A stretch of 64,000 bases of DNA from Gammaproteobacteria bacterium (GCA_009845905.1 VXYS01000009.1:1-64000); one strand, 5' to 3'. Counted from the stretch's first letter, positions 52,290 to 63,428 are shown. Notes: generated by a model from the letters alone, not told the origin. Program-made: numbers and translations.

Positions 52290-52736
52290 CTAGTCCTCTT
52301 GCTCGAACCGGAAATCGCGGTGGCAGTTCCGGCAGGCGTCGGCCAGCCGTCTCAGCGACTGCACCATGAATTCCCGGTCCCCGGATCCGGCCGCTGCAAC
52401 CAGGTTGCGGCCCTCGCGTTCGGCCGCCTCGGCCCTGTTCAGGAACTGCTCGGGCCTTTGCCAGATGCCCGGCAGGGCCGACGTATCGCCTTCGTCGGAC
52501 CCCGGCGGAAACAGCGAGCTGACCAGTTGCGCATTCAGCCCCAGCGAGCTGGCCTGGGTTTCGACGTGTCGTTCATCCAGCTCCAGGCCGCCGGCCAGCA
52601 GTTCCGTCAATGCCGAAAGGTGCGCCGCCATGCTCAGCATGACGTCCTTGCGATAATCGATCATGCCCTGTTCGTCCGCCGCGCCGACGGCCAGCAGAAC
52701 GACGGCCCCGATGGCTGCCGCAAACCCTCGGGGCAT
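52290..52736 (-). CDS. Cytochrome c'-like exported heme protein
   Basis: The 148-residue protein has a signal peptide and a helical bundle ending with the heme-binding motif C135-R-N-C138-H139 near the C-terminus, as in cytochrome c' / cytochrome c prime-type proteins. It starts four bases after the second FtsX-like permease gene. It ends a sigma-factor operon that also encodes a ferrochelatase-like protein. Confidence 0.86.
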   Translation of the reverse strand: MPRGFAAAIGAVVLLAVGAADEQGMIDYRKDVMLSMAAHLSALTELLAGGLELDERHVETQASSLGLNAQLVSSLFPPGSDEGDTSALPGIWQRPEQFLNRAEAAEREGRNLVAAAGSGDREFMVQSLRRLADACRNCHRDFRFEQED

Positions 52737-52740
52737 GGCA

Positions 52741-53931
52741 CTAGAGCTCGCGCAGGGCCGCGGTGACCTGCGCCGTCGCCGCCCGCACGGCGGGAAAGAT
52801 TCCACCCACCAGGCCCACGATCAGGGCCGCGACGATTCCCCTTCCGAGGAGGTCCGGCGTCACCGCAAAATTGAACACGACCTGGCTGAAACTGGAGGCC
52901 AGGGTGGAGGCCTGAAAACCGTTCAGGGCGAACCAGGCGATCGCGCAGCCGAGCACGCCCCCAAGGAACGCCAGCACCACCGACTCCAGCAGTGTCGCCA
53001 GCGCGGTGGGAAAGGAACCGAAGCCGACCGCCCGCAGCGTGGCCAGTTCGCGCGCCCTGGCGGCAATCGACGCGTACATCGCGTTAAGCGCGGCGAAAAC
53101 GGCGCCGATGCCCATGAGCACGGATATGGGCAGGCCGATATTGTTGATGAGCGAGGCCGTGTCCTCGGCCTGATCGGAGTAGAACTGCTTCTCGCTCCAG
53201 ACGTCCACGCTCAGCCGTTGGTCGTCGCCCAGCGCCTCTTCCAGTTGCAGTCGGCCGTCCGCGCCGTCCACGCGGGCGCGCACAACCTGAAACCCGTTGC
53301 CTAGCTGATACGCCGACTGGAGCACGTTGACGTCGCACCAAAGCTCCGATTCGAACACCGAACCGCCGGTCTCGAACGCTCCCGTCACGAGCCATTCGGT
53401 CTTGCCGAAGCGGATGGTCTGCCCGGGTTCCAGGCCCACGAACTGGTTGCGCGCGCCACGGCCGACGACCAGTTCGAACCGCCCCGGAGTGAATTCCCGC
53501 CCCTCCGCCAGCCGATAGTCCTTGCGCAGCGAATAGCCGGTAGGCTGGATGCCGCGCAGCGCCACGTTGGCCTCGGTCCCGGACGACTTGCCCACGGCGT
53601 TGACGATCCAGAACAACTCCGCGGAAACCTCGGGCTCTCCTTCCGCGTCCCTGGCAATGCCCGGGGCGTAACGGATCACGTCCGCCTGCTCTCCTGTAAA
53701 GCGGCTGTTGAGTTCCGCTGTGGAGCCGCTGCGCAGGACCAGCGCCACGTCTTCCTGCCCGGTCCCGTCCATGGTCTTCTCGAATCCGGAGGCCATCGAA
53801 AGCACGCCGGCGAAGACGCCGGTCAGCGCGGCGATCCCGGACATGGCCACCGCGGCCGTGCCGGGCCTGCGCGGCAGGCTGCGCAGGTTAAGCGCCGCGA
53901 GGGCCGCCGTCTGCGTCAGCCAGCCGAACAC
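52741..53931 (-). CDS. FtsX/MacB-type ABC permease 2
   Basis: The 396-residue permease has an N-terminal membrane helix, a large periplasmic domain and three C-terminal helices (FtsX fold; ARELATLRAVGFGSF coupling segment). With permease 1, the LolD-type ATPase and the HlyD adaptor it forms a split MacAB-like exporter. It starts four bases after permease 1. Confidence 0.9.
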   Translation of the reverse strand: MFGWLTQTAALAALNLRSLPRRPGTAAVAMSGIAALTGVFAGVLSMASGFEKTMDGTGQEDVALVLRSGSTAELNSRFTGEQADVIRYAPGIARDAEGEPEVSAELFWIVNAVGKSSGTEANVALRGIQPTGYSLRKDYRLAEGREFTPGRFELVVGRGARNQFVGLEPGQTIRFGKTEWLVTGAFETGGSVFESELWCDVNVLQSAYQLGNGFQVVRARVDGADGRLQLEEALGDDQRLSVDVWSEKQFYSDQAEDTASLINNIGLPISVLMGIGAVFAALNAMYASIAARARELATLRAVGFGSFPTALATLLESVVLAFLGGVLGCAIAWFALNGFQASTLASSFSQVVFNFAVTPDLLGRGIVAALIVGLVGGIFPAVRAATAQVTAALREL

Positions 53932-53935
53932 AGCA

Positions 53936-55096
53936 CTACGTGGTGCGCAACAGCGCCACGATGTCCAGCCTGAGCGCCCGGATGACCGGCGGCAGCACGG
54001 ACCCCAGGCTGATCGCCAGCATCAGCGCCAGACCCAGCGTTATGGAAAAGGCGCCGATTTGCAGGCCGGCCGGGAACATGGCCCCCATGGTGCCGGCCAC
54101 GAGCGTCAGGGCGCCCCATCCCAGCAGCATCGCCAGGATGCCCACGGGCAGGACCAGCAGCAGGCCCTCCAGGACCGTCAGCCGGAAGATGCTCCCGGAG
54201 GTGAAGCCCAGCGTCTTGAGCACGCCCATTTCGTGGATCCGCTCGCGCACCGACTGCGCCATCGTGTGGCCGGTCACGAGCAGGATCATGAACACGACGG
54301 CGCTCAGGATCAGGGTCACGATCAGCCCGATGTTGCCGAACTGCTGCGCGTATTCCTGGGCGAAGGCCGCCTCGGTGTTGGTCTTGGTCTCGGCCGGCGA
54401 ATTCTCGAATTCGGCGTCGATCGAGGCCATCAGGTCCTCGATCGGCATCGAGCCGTCGCCCTTGGACACGTACCAGCCGATGGTGCCCTTGCCGAAGGCC
54501 CGGGCCTCGTCGAAATAGTCGTAATGGAACAGCACCACGCCCGCATTCATGCCGGCGTCGGTGTCGTCGAAAATGCCCTCGATATCGAATTCCCAGACGT
54601 CGCTGCCCGTGTTGCGCGTCCAGATGCTGGACCTGAGCGGCACCCGGTCGCCCAGCTGCCAGCCGTACTGGTTCGCCACCGGGCGTCCGACTATGGCTCC
54701 CATCCGGTTGCCCAGCCAGGCCTGCTTCTGTCCCTCGTCCAGCTTGATTTCGGGGTTGAGCGCCAGGTATTGCTCGGCCTCTACCGGATACTGGGCAAAC
54801 TCGGGGTTGTCCTGATAGCGGGCCCCGAACCAGGTGCCGTGGGAGACGGCCTCGACGCCCTGAAGACGCGCGATCCGGGACTCATAGGCGATCGGCAGCA
54901 TCATGATCAGCGAAACCTTGTGCGAAGTCAGCAGCCGTTCCTGGGCCGCCGGACCGACATCGGACAGGGAAAACGCGATCCGCAGGCCCTCGAGCAGGGT
55001 AAAGAGGAAGAACACCACCAGCACGGCCAGCATCGTGAAGACGGTGCGGATCGGTTTGCGCCAGAGATTGCGCCAGATCAGTGTGAAACGGTTCAT
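53936..55096 (-). CDS. FtsX/MacB-type ABC permease 1
   Basis: The 386-residue FtsX-fold permease starts [18 protein letters not shown] and has the coupling segment VRERIHEMGVLKTLGFTSGSIF before its last helices. ATG overlaps the ATPase stop (TGATG). Confidence 0.91.
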   Translation of the reverse strand: MNRFTLIWRNLWRKPIRTVFTMLAVLVVFFLFTLLEGLRIAFSLSDVGPAAQERLLTSHKVSLIMMLPIAYESRIARLQGVEAVSHGTWFGARYQDNPEFAQYPVEAEQYLALNPEIKLDEGQKQAWLGNRMGAIVGRPVANQYGWQLGDRVPLRSSIWTRNTGSDVWEFDIEGIFDDTDAGMNAGVVLFHYDYFDEARAFGKGTIGWYVSKGDGSMPIEDLMASIDAEFENSPAETKTNTEAAFAQEYAQQFGNIGLIVTLILSAVVFMILLVTGHTMAQSVRERIHEMGVLKTLGFTSGSIFRLTVLEGLLLVLPVGILAMLLGWGALTLVAGTMGAMFPAGLQIGAFSITLGLALMLAISLGSVLPPVIRALRLDIVALLRTT

Positions 55097-55791
55097 CAGT
55101 GGATCTCCTCCGGCGCCGCGCCCAGTTCGCCCTTGTCGAGGTGCAGCACGCGGTGGGCGAAGGAAGCGGCGCGCGGATCGTGGGTGACCATGACGATGGT
55201 CTTCCCGTAGTCGCGGTTCAGCCGTTGCAGCAGACTCATGATTTCGTCGGCGGTCGCGCGGTCCAGGTCGCCGGTGGGCTCGTCGCACAGCAGTATGGGC
55301 GGATCGGACACGATGGCGCGCGCGATCGCCACCCGCTGCTCCTGGCCGCCCGACAACTCCCGCGGATAGTGCTTGGCCCGGTCCGCCAGGCCCACCAGTT
55401 GCAGCGCGGTGTTGACGTGCTTCTTGCGCTGCGAGGCCGAAAGGGACGTCAGCAGCAACGGCAGCCCCACGTTGCGGGCGGCGGTCAGCACCGGCAGCAG
55501 GTTATAGAACTGGAAGATGAACCCGATGTTGCTCGCCCGCCATTTCGCCAGCGCGCCCGTCGAAAGCCTGCTGATATTTTTACCGTCCACCTCGACGTCG
55601 CCTTTGGTCGGCTTGTCGAGACCGCCCAGCAGGTTCAGAAGCGTGGTCTTGCCGGACCCGGAAGGGCCCATCAGGCCCACGAAATCGCCTTCTTCGATGG
55701 CCAGCGAGATGCCTTCCAGCACGCGCACCAGCTCGCGCCCCTTGCGGTAATTCTTGCTGACCTCCGCCAGACGGATCAATTCTCGGGCCAT
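55096..55791 (-). CDS. LolD/MacB-type ABC ATPase
   Basis: The 231-residue ATPase has Walker [17 protein letters not shown], signature [15 protein letters not shown], Walker [15 protein letters not shown] and the H-loop VTHD. This is the MacB/LolD (type VII) class that works mechanically with FtsX-fold permeases, for example in lipoprotein, antibiotic or heme export. Confidence 0.94.
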   Translation of the reverse strand: MARELIRLAEVSKNYRKGRELVRVLEGISLAIEEGDFVGLMGPSGSGKTTLLNLLGGLDKPTKGDVEVDGKNISRLSTGALAKWRASNIGFIFQFYNLLPVLTAARNVGLPLLLTSLSASQRKKHVNTALQLVGLADRAKHYPRELSGGQEQRVAIARAIVSDPPILLCDEPTGDLDRATADEIMSLLQRLNRDYGKTIVMVTHDPRAASFAHRVLHLDKGELGAAPEEIH

Positions 55792-55819
55792 GAATCGCGC
55801 TCTTGTATTCCCTGCGGGG

Positions 55820-57055
55820 TCAAGGATATTGAATTTCCGCCCCGTCGGATAGCCCCGCGGGCGGATCGAGGATGACCCTGTCGCCCGGCGACAGTCCGGA
55901 AAGAACCACCACTCTCAGGCCGTCCCGCTCGCCCGCCGCGACGCTGCGGCGCACGGCCCGTCCGTCTTCCGCCACGTACACCCAGTGATTGTCCGCCGGT
56001 CCCTGCAGGGCCGACGAGGCGATGCTCAGACGGTCCGGGCCGGCCACGGCAGCCGGCGCCGGCCGTCCCGGCTCGATGAACGAAACCTTTGCGCCCATGT
56101 CCGGAAGAATGCGCGGGTCCCGCTGGAGAATGCCCACCCGGACCCGGACCGTGGCCTTCTCGCGGTTGGCCGCCGGCACGATCGCGATCACCTCCGCCGG
56201 AATGCGCCAGGAAGGATAGGCGTCCAGTCGCGCGGTCACCGCGCCTCCGGGCTGCACCCGCTGCAGGTAAGCCTCGTTGACGTCCACCTCGATTTCCAGC
56301 GATTCCATGTCCACCAGCGTGCAGATGCCGGTGCGGGTGAATCCGCCGCCCGCGGAAACCGGGGAAACCATTTCGCCCGGCTGTGCGTTCTTGTCGATGA
56401 CCACGCCGGCAAAGGGAGCGCGAATCACCGTTTCGCTGTGCGCCTGCCGCTGCACCGCCACCGCGCGCTCCGCGACGGTAACCGCAGCGTCGTTGGATTC
56501 AAGTCGGGCGCTCAGCCGGTCGCGGGCGGCCGTGGCGGCGTCCAGCTCGGCTTCGCTCGCCAGTCCCCGGTCGTGCAGTTCCGACAGCCGGGTGTAAGAC
56601 AGTTCGGCTTCATGCAGCTCGGCGCGGGTCTCGCCCAGCGCGCTGCGCGCCGAAGTCAATTGCGCTTCGGCCAGGCGCAACTGCGCCAGTTCCGCCGCGT
56701 CGTCCAGCTCGGCCACCACCTGGCCCTCCTCGACGGTCATGCCTTCCTCCACGAGCACCCTGCGGATCCTTCCGGTGCGCTGGGACGAAACGGTCGCGGC
56801 GCGCCGCGCGGTCACGTAGCCGCTGGCGTCCAGAACGCTGGCCGCAGCGCCGGCCGACGACGAACGCACCGTCTCGACGCGCACTGCCGTCGCCGAGTCG
56901 GGCCAGAACCAGGCGGCCAGCAATGCAAGCGCGCCGGCCACGCAAACCGTGCCGATGGACGGCCACAGGAATCGCTTGAAGCGGCTTTCCGGGGGCTGCT
57001 CATCCCGCGGAATGCGCAGCCCCTCCAGGCTTGGGCGGTCGCCGGTTTCGCTCAT
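55820..57055 (-). CDS. HlyD/MacA-type adaptor of the ABC exporter
   Basis: The 411-residue adaptor has an N-terminal membrane helix (about 29-50), two lipoyl half-motifs (VEEGMTVEEGQVVAELDD; APFAGVVIDKNAQPGEMV) around a long coiled-coil hairpin (about 118-195), and beta-barrel domains. ATG overlaps the stop of the chelatase-like gene (ATGA). Confidence 0.92.
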   Translation of the reverse strand: MSETGDRPSLEGLRIPRDEQPPESRFKRFLWPSIGTVCVAGALALLAAWFWPDSATAVRVETVRSSSAGAAASVLDASGYVTARRAATVSSQRTGRIRRVLVEEGMTVEEGQVVAELDDAAELAQLRLAEAQLTSARSALGETRAELHEAELSYTRLSELHDRGLASEAELDAATAARDRLSARLESNDAAVTVAERAVAVQRQAHSETVIRAPFAGVVIDKNAQPGEMVSPVSAGGGFTRTGICTLVDMESLEIEVDVNEAYLQRVQPGGAVTARLDAYPSWRIPAEVIAIVPAANREKATVRVRVGILQRDPRILPDMGAKVSFIEPGRPAPAAVAGPDRLSIASSALQGPADNHWVYVAEDGRAVRRSVAAGERDGLRVVVLSGLSPGDRVILDPPAGLSDGAEIQYP

Positions 57056-58614
57056 TGAGCGCCGGGCTGGGCGCTGGCGGAATCGGCCTGGGAGGGAAGA
57101 CGTCCCGTCTTCCCGGAGGGCGGGACGCCCTCCCCCCCGGGTGCGGGATTGCCGGGATGCTGCGACAGGATCGTATCCATGGCCTGGAAGAACGCCTCGA
57201 TGACCGGTTCGCCGTAGCGGCCCACAGGCGTGCCGTTGTAGATGACCCGCGTCCCGTCCTGCACGAACTCGCGCACCAGGGGCTCGTTCCAGTCGGGATA
57301 GTCGATGGGATCGTAGCGGCTGTATTCGTCGAAACCCTCGTAATTGACCATCGCGTGCCCGAAGGCGGTGTCGGTGTTCTCGGCGAAGAACGAGACGGGC
57401 AGGTTCACGACGTAGTCGTAGCCGGCGTTGATGCCGTTCCAGTACGCCTCGTTGGTGGACAGGTAGCGGTCGTCGGGATCGTTGAGCGGATCGGCGAAAT
57501 TCTCCTGGCTCACCACCACCTCGCTGCGGGAAAAGCCGTAACTCTCCAGCACTTCGCGGACGTCGTTCTCAACCGCTTCGAGATACGGCGGCCCCAGTTC
57601 CAGCCAGGCCTCGTGCGGAACATTGTCCCAGGGCATTCCATGGCTCGATATCACCACGTTTACCGAATCCGCGGGCGAAAACGTGTCCAGCCGGTCCCTC
57701 AGCATTTTGATGTAGGCGGTGCGGATCACCGGGATGTCGCCGAGTTGCGGAGTGATGATCACCTTGATGTGCTTGCCGTTGCGCTCCTCCCACTCGTGGA
57801 TGTAGTGCATCGCGTGCTTGACGCTGCCGTTGAATTCCTCGTGGTGCGAATAGACCGGCCGCGGGATGGCCAGCAATACCGTGTCCACCCCGGTGTCGAG
57901 CAGGTCGTACATGGCCTTGCGCGCCATGCCGAAGTGTTCGGCGGTCACCCAGGCCCAGGGGATGTCGCCGTACTTTTCGTGCACCCGCTGCATCGCGTCC
58001 TCGGCGAGGAGGCGGCTGCCTTCCTCGTGAGGCACCCGGCCGTCCATGAAACCCTTGCCTGGCGCGTAGTAGAACACCCGGCACTTGGTGATCAGTCGGG
58101 CCGCCGAGGTGGACATGCCGGCCTTGCGGTCGGGAAGCAGGAAGAACCCCTGGGACATGTAGGTGGCGGTCGAGGGCGGCGACCAGACGACTTCGCCGGT
58201 CAGGTACTTGTCCGCGTAGGGCACGCCGTCGAAGTCCGTATCGCGCCCCATGTGATCGATCAGCCGGGTGGGCGTGAATTCCTCGAACTCGTAGTAGCGC
58301 TCGGCGTCCATGAGCACCACGCCCCGGTCGGCGCCGGCGATGTTGCGGATCGGCCAGGGAATGTACTGCAGGCTCTTTTTCGATAGCACGTAGTAGTCCT
58401 CGAAACGCAGTTCCTCCGGCTGGATGAGGTGCGAGATGAAGATTCCCACGCGGCCCTCGGGCACGGTGTCCTGGGCCTTGTAGTACTCGAAATAGTTCGG
58501 CTCCACCAGTTGCGGCGGAGTGCGGTTCATGTACTGAAACACGCCGAAGCCGGCCACCGCGAGCGTAAAGACCGCGATCACGGCCACGACCAGCACCTTA
58601 AGCAGCATCTTCAT
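57052..58614 (-). CDS. Membrane-anchored ferrochelatase-like protein
   Basis: The 520-residue protein starts MKMLLKVLVV with a membrane anchor (about 5-28). Its second half resembles the class II chelatase fold of ferrochelatase: the catalytic-type histidine H325 in VVISSHGMPWDN (cf. the S-x-H-G-x-P motif of HemH), an EAV... helix, SEVVVSQENFADPL, and a likely second metal/porphyrin residue E412 in LPVSFFAENTDT (cf. GFVSDHLE). The C-terminal tail (about 491-510) is encoded by a family B repeat. The location (outside the cytoplasm or inside) and substrate (metal, porphyrin or other) are not established. Confidence 0.75.
   Translation of the reverse strand: MKMLLKVLVVAVIAVFTLAVAGFGVFQYMNRTPPQLVEPNYFEYYKAQDTVPEGRVGIFISHLIQPEELRFEDYYVLSKKSLQYIPWPIRNIAGADRGVVLMDAERYYEFEEFTPTRLIDHMGRDTDFDGVPYADKYLTGEVVWSPPSTATYMSQGFFLLPDRKAGMSTSAARLITKCRVFYYAPGKGFMDGRVPHEEGSRLLAEDAMQRVHEKYGDIPWAWVTAEHFGMARKAMYDLLDTGVDTVLLAIPRPVYSHHEEFNGSVKHAMHYIHEWEERNGKHIKVIITPQLGDIPVIRTAYIKMLRDRLDTFSPADSVNVVISSHGMPWDNVPHEAWLELGPPYLEAVENDVREVLESYGFSRSEVVVSQENFADPLNDPDDRYLSTNEAYWNGINAGYDYVVNLPVSFFAENTDTAFGHAMVNYEGFDEYSRYDPIDYPDWNEPLVREFVQDGTRVIYNGTPVGRYGEPVIEAFFQAMDTILSQHPGNPAPGGEGVPPSGKTGRLPSQADSASAQPGAQ
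57090..57137. repeat. Family B double hairpin inside the chelatase-like gene
   Basis: Two stems (GGAAGACG/CGTCTTCC and GGAGGGCG/CGCCCTCC) align with those at 30029-30077. The substitutions between the two copies are paired (G-C to A-T in stem 1, A-T to G-C in stem 2), preserving both hairpins. Confidence 0.88.
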
Positions 58615-58618
58615 CTTT

Positions 58619-59620
58619 TCAACTCTCCCGCTGTTCGCGAAGTGAATCGGCGCCTCGGGCGAACGGCACGCGGTCCAGCCAGTCGCGCGCGTCAACGGCG
58701 GTTTCGCGCGGCGCTTCCTGTATCGCCATGTGCCCCACGCCGGGATAAATGATAGTCTCAACCGTAGGCGCGCTCGTCAGCAGCCGGGCCAGTTCGGCGG
58801 CCAGTTCCACGTGCACCTGCGGATTGTCCTCGCCCCACTGGATCAGGACGGGCGCCGACACCTGCCCGATCAGTTCCTCGATATTGCCCGAAATGTACTG
58901 ACGCAGACGTGCCAGTTGCGCCGGGCGCTGTCCTTCCAGCCGCCACAGGTCATGCCAGCGGTCGACGAGTTCGGGCGAGACCCGTTGCGGATCGCTGAAG
59001 CCGCCCTTCAGCATGAATTCCGGCAGCGCGCGGGGCGTGATCCAGCGAACCAGGGCCGTCACCGGCGACATGCGCGGCGGCGCCTCCCGGCCTCGAACGC
59101 CGGGCTCCAGCGAACCGGGCGAAATCAGGCCCAGGCCGGCCACCTTGTTAGGATTTCGGACCGTGTAGTGAATGGCGACGGTGCCGCCCAGCGACGTCCC
59201 GACGATCGCGCAGCGCTCCACGCCCAGGCGATCGAGCAGCCGCTCCATCAGGTCCACCGTGCGAGGCAGGCTGTAATCGCCCGTCGCGTCGGCGCCGGAC
59301 AGGCCGTGACTGGTCATGTCGAAGCGAACGACGCGATAGCGGTCCTTGAACGCGTCCACCCAGGGGTCCCAGCCGATCAGGCTGGCGAAGTTGGCGTGGA
59401 TCAGCACCACCGCCGGGCCCTGGCCCTCGTCGCGGTAGTGGATGCGGGCCCCGTCGATCTCCGCGAATTGCGACGACGGCGTGCCGTAGCGGGCTTCGAG
59501 CGTCTCGGCCGGGATGTCCCGCCAGATCCAGGCGGCAACGCCGAACCCGATCAGCGCAAGAGCGATCAGCCCGCCGGCGGTCCAGGCGAGCGCCAGAAAA
59601 ATACCGCGCAGAATCCTCAA
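58619..59620 (-). CDS. Membrane-anchored alpha/beta hydrolase
   Basis: The 333-residue protein has an N-terminal membrane helix (about 10-33) and a full alpha/beta hydrolase set: S143 in VGTSLGG, aspartate near IQWGEDNPQV, and histidine in PGVGHMA. It starts with TTG overlapping the anti-sigma stop (TTGA). It is the third gene of the sigma-factor operon. Confidence 0.88.
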   Translation of the reverse strand: MRILRGIFLALAWTAGGLIALALIGFGVAAWIWRDIPAETLEARYGTPSSQFAEIDGARIHYRDEGQGPAVVLIHANFASLIGWDPWVDAFKDRYRVVRFDMTSHGLSGADATGDYSLPRTVDLMERLLDRLGVERCAIVGTSLGGTVAIHYTVRNPNKVAGLGLISPGSLEPGVRGREAPPRMSPVTALVRWITPRALPEFMLKGGFSDPQRVSPELVDRWHDLWRLEGQRPAQLARLRQYISGNIEELIGQVSAPVLIQWGEDNPQVHVELAAELARLLTSAPTVETIIYPGVGHMAIQEAPRETAVDARDWLDRVPFARGADSLREQRES

Positions 59621-60390
59621 AGGGGTTGTCCCGGGCGCGGACCTTCGGCGGCCACCAGCAACAGCGGCCCTTCGGACACCACCACGCCGCCGCGCTGTTC
59701 CAGCGTCACGGCGAAGGCCACCGGCTCAACCACGTTCAGCTTTGCGTCCACGGGGACAACGATATCGCCATCGGCGGAAGCGTCAAATACGCCGCCGTCC
59801 ACCGGATGCGCATAGCGGTCCGGGACCACGATCCACAACTGGTAATGCTGCGATTCGGGATCGTTCGGCGGCAGCCCGGCGAATCGCATCTCGCCGGCCT
59901 GCAGCGTATCGCTCCATACGATTTCTCCACGCACCTCCTCGTAACCGCTGGTGTCCGAGCGCCATGGCAGCCTGACGACGTCCGGGGCCGACTGCACCGA
60001 AACGCTGTCCGGGACGGTTGGCTGGCGCGGCAGCAGCACGGTGCTGACGATCCAGACGATCACCATGGCCGTGGCCGCGCTCCATCCCCAGCGGGCCGGC
60101 CAGTTGGCCCGGGTTGCGCGCGGTGGGTTGTCCACCGCGCGGGCGCGGGCCATGCCCAGCAGGCGTTCGCGCAAATCCCCGGGCATCGGCCGCCACGCCT
60201 CGCGGTCCTGCGCCAGGAACGCGGCCTGCCCCAGGGCCGCGGCCTCGTGCATGGCGTCGCGTTCGCGCATACGGTCGGCGGCCGGCATGTCGGCCAGCAA
60301 TTGCCGCAACTCGCCGAACTCCGCGTCGTCGAGCCGCTCCCCGGCGGCCTCGGCCGCGAGCAATTCGCGGATTCTGTCAGCCGGCGTCAT
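59617..60390 (-). CDS. Anti-sigma factor, RskA-like
   Basis: The 257-residue protein has a cytoplasmic helical N-terminus (about 1-95), one membrane helix (about 106-122), and a periplasmic RskA C-terminal domain with GLPPNDPESQHYQLWIV and LEQRGGVVVSEGPLLL. It overlaps the sigma-factor gene by 14 bases, as is usual for ECF sigma/anti-sigma pairs. The cytoplasmic part lacks an obvious zinc-finger (no HxxxCxxC). Confidence 0.9.
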   Translation of the reverse strand: MTPADRIRELLAAEAAGERLDDAEFGELRQLLADMPAADRMRERDAMHEAAALGQAAFLAQDREAWRPMPGDLRERLLGMARARAVDNPPRATRANWPARWGWSAATAMVIVWIVSTVLLPRQPTVPDSVSVQSAPDVVRLPWRSDTSGYEEVRGEIVWSDTLQAGEMRFAGLPPNDPESQHYQLWIVVPDRYAHPVDGGVFDASADGDIVVPVDAKLNVVEPVAFAVTLEQRGGVVVSEGPLLLVAAEGPRPGQPL

Positions 60391-60976
60391 TTTCGGCCTC
60401 CCCGCGCTGCACCTTGAGCGCCGCCCGCAGCCGGATAAGGCTGCGGCGGATACGCGTCTTGACGGTTCCCAAGGGCATATTCAGGCGCTTCGCGATCTCG
60501 CTATGTGAATATCCTTCGTAAAGGGACAGCGAAAGGATTTCCCTTTCGTTCCCGGACAGCTCGCGCAGCAGCGGTTCGACCCGCATCATTTCGAGCTGTG
60601 CGTCGAGCCGGGCCTGGTCGCTGCTGTTCTGATCCACCTCGTCGCCCACCAGCGGCACGCCGCCGGAAAAACGGGCCTCGTGCCGGACCTGGTCCACGAT
60701 CCGCCGGCGCGCGACCGTGAGCACGAAGGTCAGTTCGCTGCCGCGATCGGGGCGGAACCGCCCGGCGCTGGACCAGAGCGAAAGGAAGGCTTCCTGCACC
60801 GACTCCTGGGCGATCGGGGAAGCGCCGAAATAGCGCCGCGCCAGCGACCACACCAGGTCGCCGTACTGGTCGACGAGTTCGGTCATGGCGAGCGGGTCGC
60901 CGTCGGCAATCCGCTCGAGTATTGCGGGGCCGGACGCAGGCGAAGCGCCGGCCGTTGCCGCCTTGCCTCTGTTCAC
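60377..60976 (-). CDS. ECF RNA polymerase sigma factor
   Basis: The approximately 199-residue sigma factor shows region 2 (LVDQYGDLVWSLARRYFG, EAFLSLWSSAGRF, LTFVLTVARRRIVDQVR) and region 4 (LSGNEREILSLSLYEGYSHSEIAKRLNMPLGTVKTRIRRSLIRLR). It most resembles SigK-type ECF factors, consistent with the RskA partner. The start is uncertain: GTG at 60976 is favoured, with an in-frame TTG 12 bases upstream. It likely controls its own operon. Confidence 0.9.
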   Translation of the reverse strand: MNRGKAATAGASPASGPAILERIADGDPLAMTELVDQYGDLVWSLARRYFGASPIAQESVQEAFLSLWSSAGRFRPDRGSELTFVLTVARRRIVDQVRHEARFSGGVPLVGDEVDQNSSDQARLDAQLEMMRVEPLLRELSGNEREILSLSLYEGYSHSEIAKRLNMPLGTVKTRIRRSLIRLRAALKVQRGEAENDAG

Positions 60977-61092
60977 GCGATCATCCAAGCAGCCGTTCGG
61001 ACCCGAGAAAGCCCGGATTGTATTCGCACACCAGGGAAATACCGCGCCGCTGGCATAGACTGAGGCGAGCGCAGCCTTGAGGGCGGGAAAGC

Positions 61093-62874
<1,782 letters not shown>

Positions 62875-62920
62875 CGCCGACGTGGTATAAACGCGCACTT
62901 CAACCGAGGGAGTCAAACGA

Positions 62921-63415
62921 ATGAATTCAGCACCCCGCATCCGGAACATCGTCAAGCGCACCACGCTGATCGTCCGGGACATGGAAAAGAGCCGCCGCTG
63001 GTACGAATACGTGCTGGGCATGCAAACCTGGATCGACATGCCCTACACGCTTTCGGGCAAGGGCATAGCCGCGGGCAAGAAGGGCGATGTCACCCACCTG
63101 GTCATCATGCAGTGCGAAGACCCCAGGATCGGAATGATCGGCCTGCTGCAATGGGTGGACCCGCCGCTGCCGGCGCCGGAGATTCCGACTTCCGTGGGCT
63201 ACGGGACGCCGGTGTTCGTGGTCGATACGGAAGACGCGGCGGAGGTTGCGCGCCGGGCCGGCGAGCTGGGCACGCGGGTGCATACGCCGGAGAGGACCTT
63301 CAAGGTCACGGGGTCGAAGGGCGAGACGCGCCATCTGCTGGGGTGTGCGATCTTTGATCCGGACGGTTATTTTTACGAGTGCAACCAGGTGCTGCGCATC
63401 GACGATCCTGAGTAG
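62921..63415 (+). CDS. VOC-superfamily (glyoxalase/dioxygenase-fold) protein
   Basis: The 164-residue protein has two beta-alpha-beta-beta-beta units (RTTLIVRDMEKSRRWYEYVLGM; GTPVFVVDTEDAAEVARRAGELG). A C-terminal IFDPDGYFYECNQV has the glutamate used for metal binding in the superfamily. GAGGGAG precedes the ATG. The substrate is unknown. Confidence 0.86.
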   Translation: MNSAPRIRNIVKRTTLIVRDMEKSRRWYEYVLGMQTWIDMPYTLSGKGIAAGKKGDVTHLVIMQCEDPRIGMIGLLQWVDPPLPAPEIPTSVGYGTPVFVVDTEDAAEVARRAGELGTRVHTPERTFKVTGSKGETRHLLGCAIFDPDGYFYECNQVLRIDDPE

Positions 63416-63428
63416 CGCTGTTCCCTCG

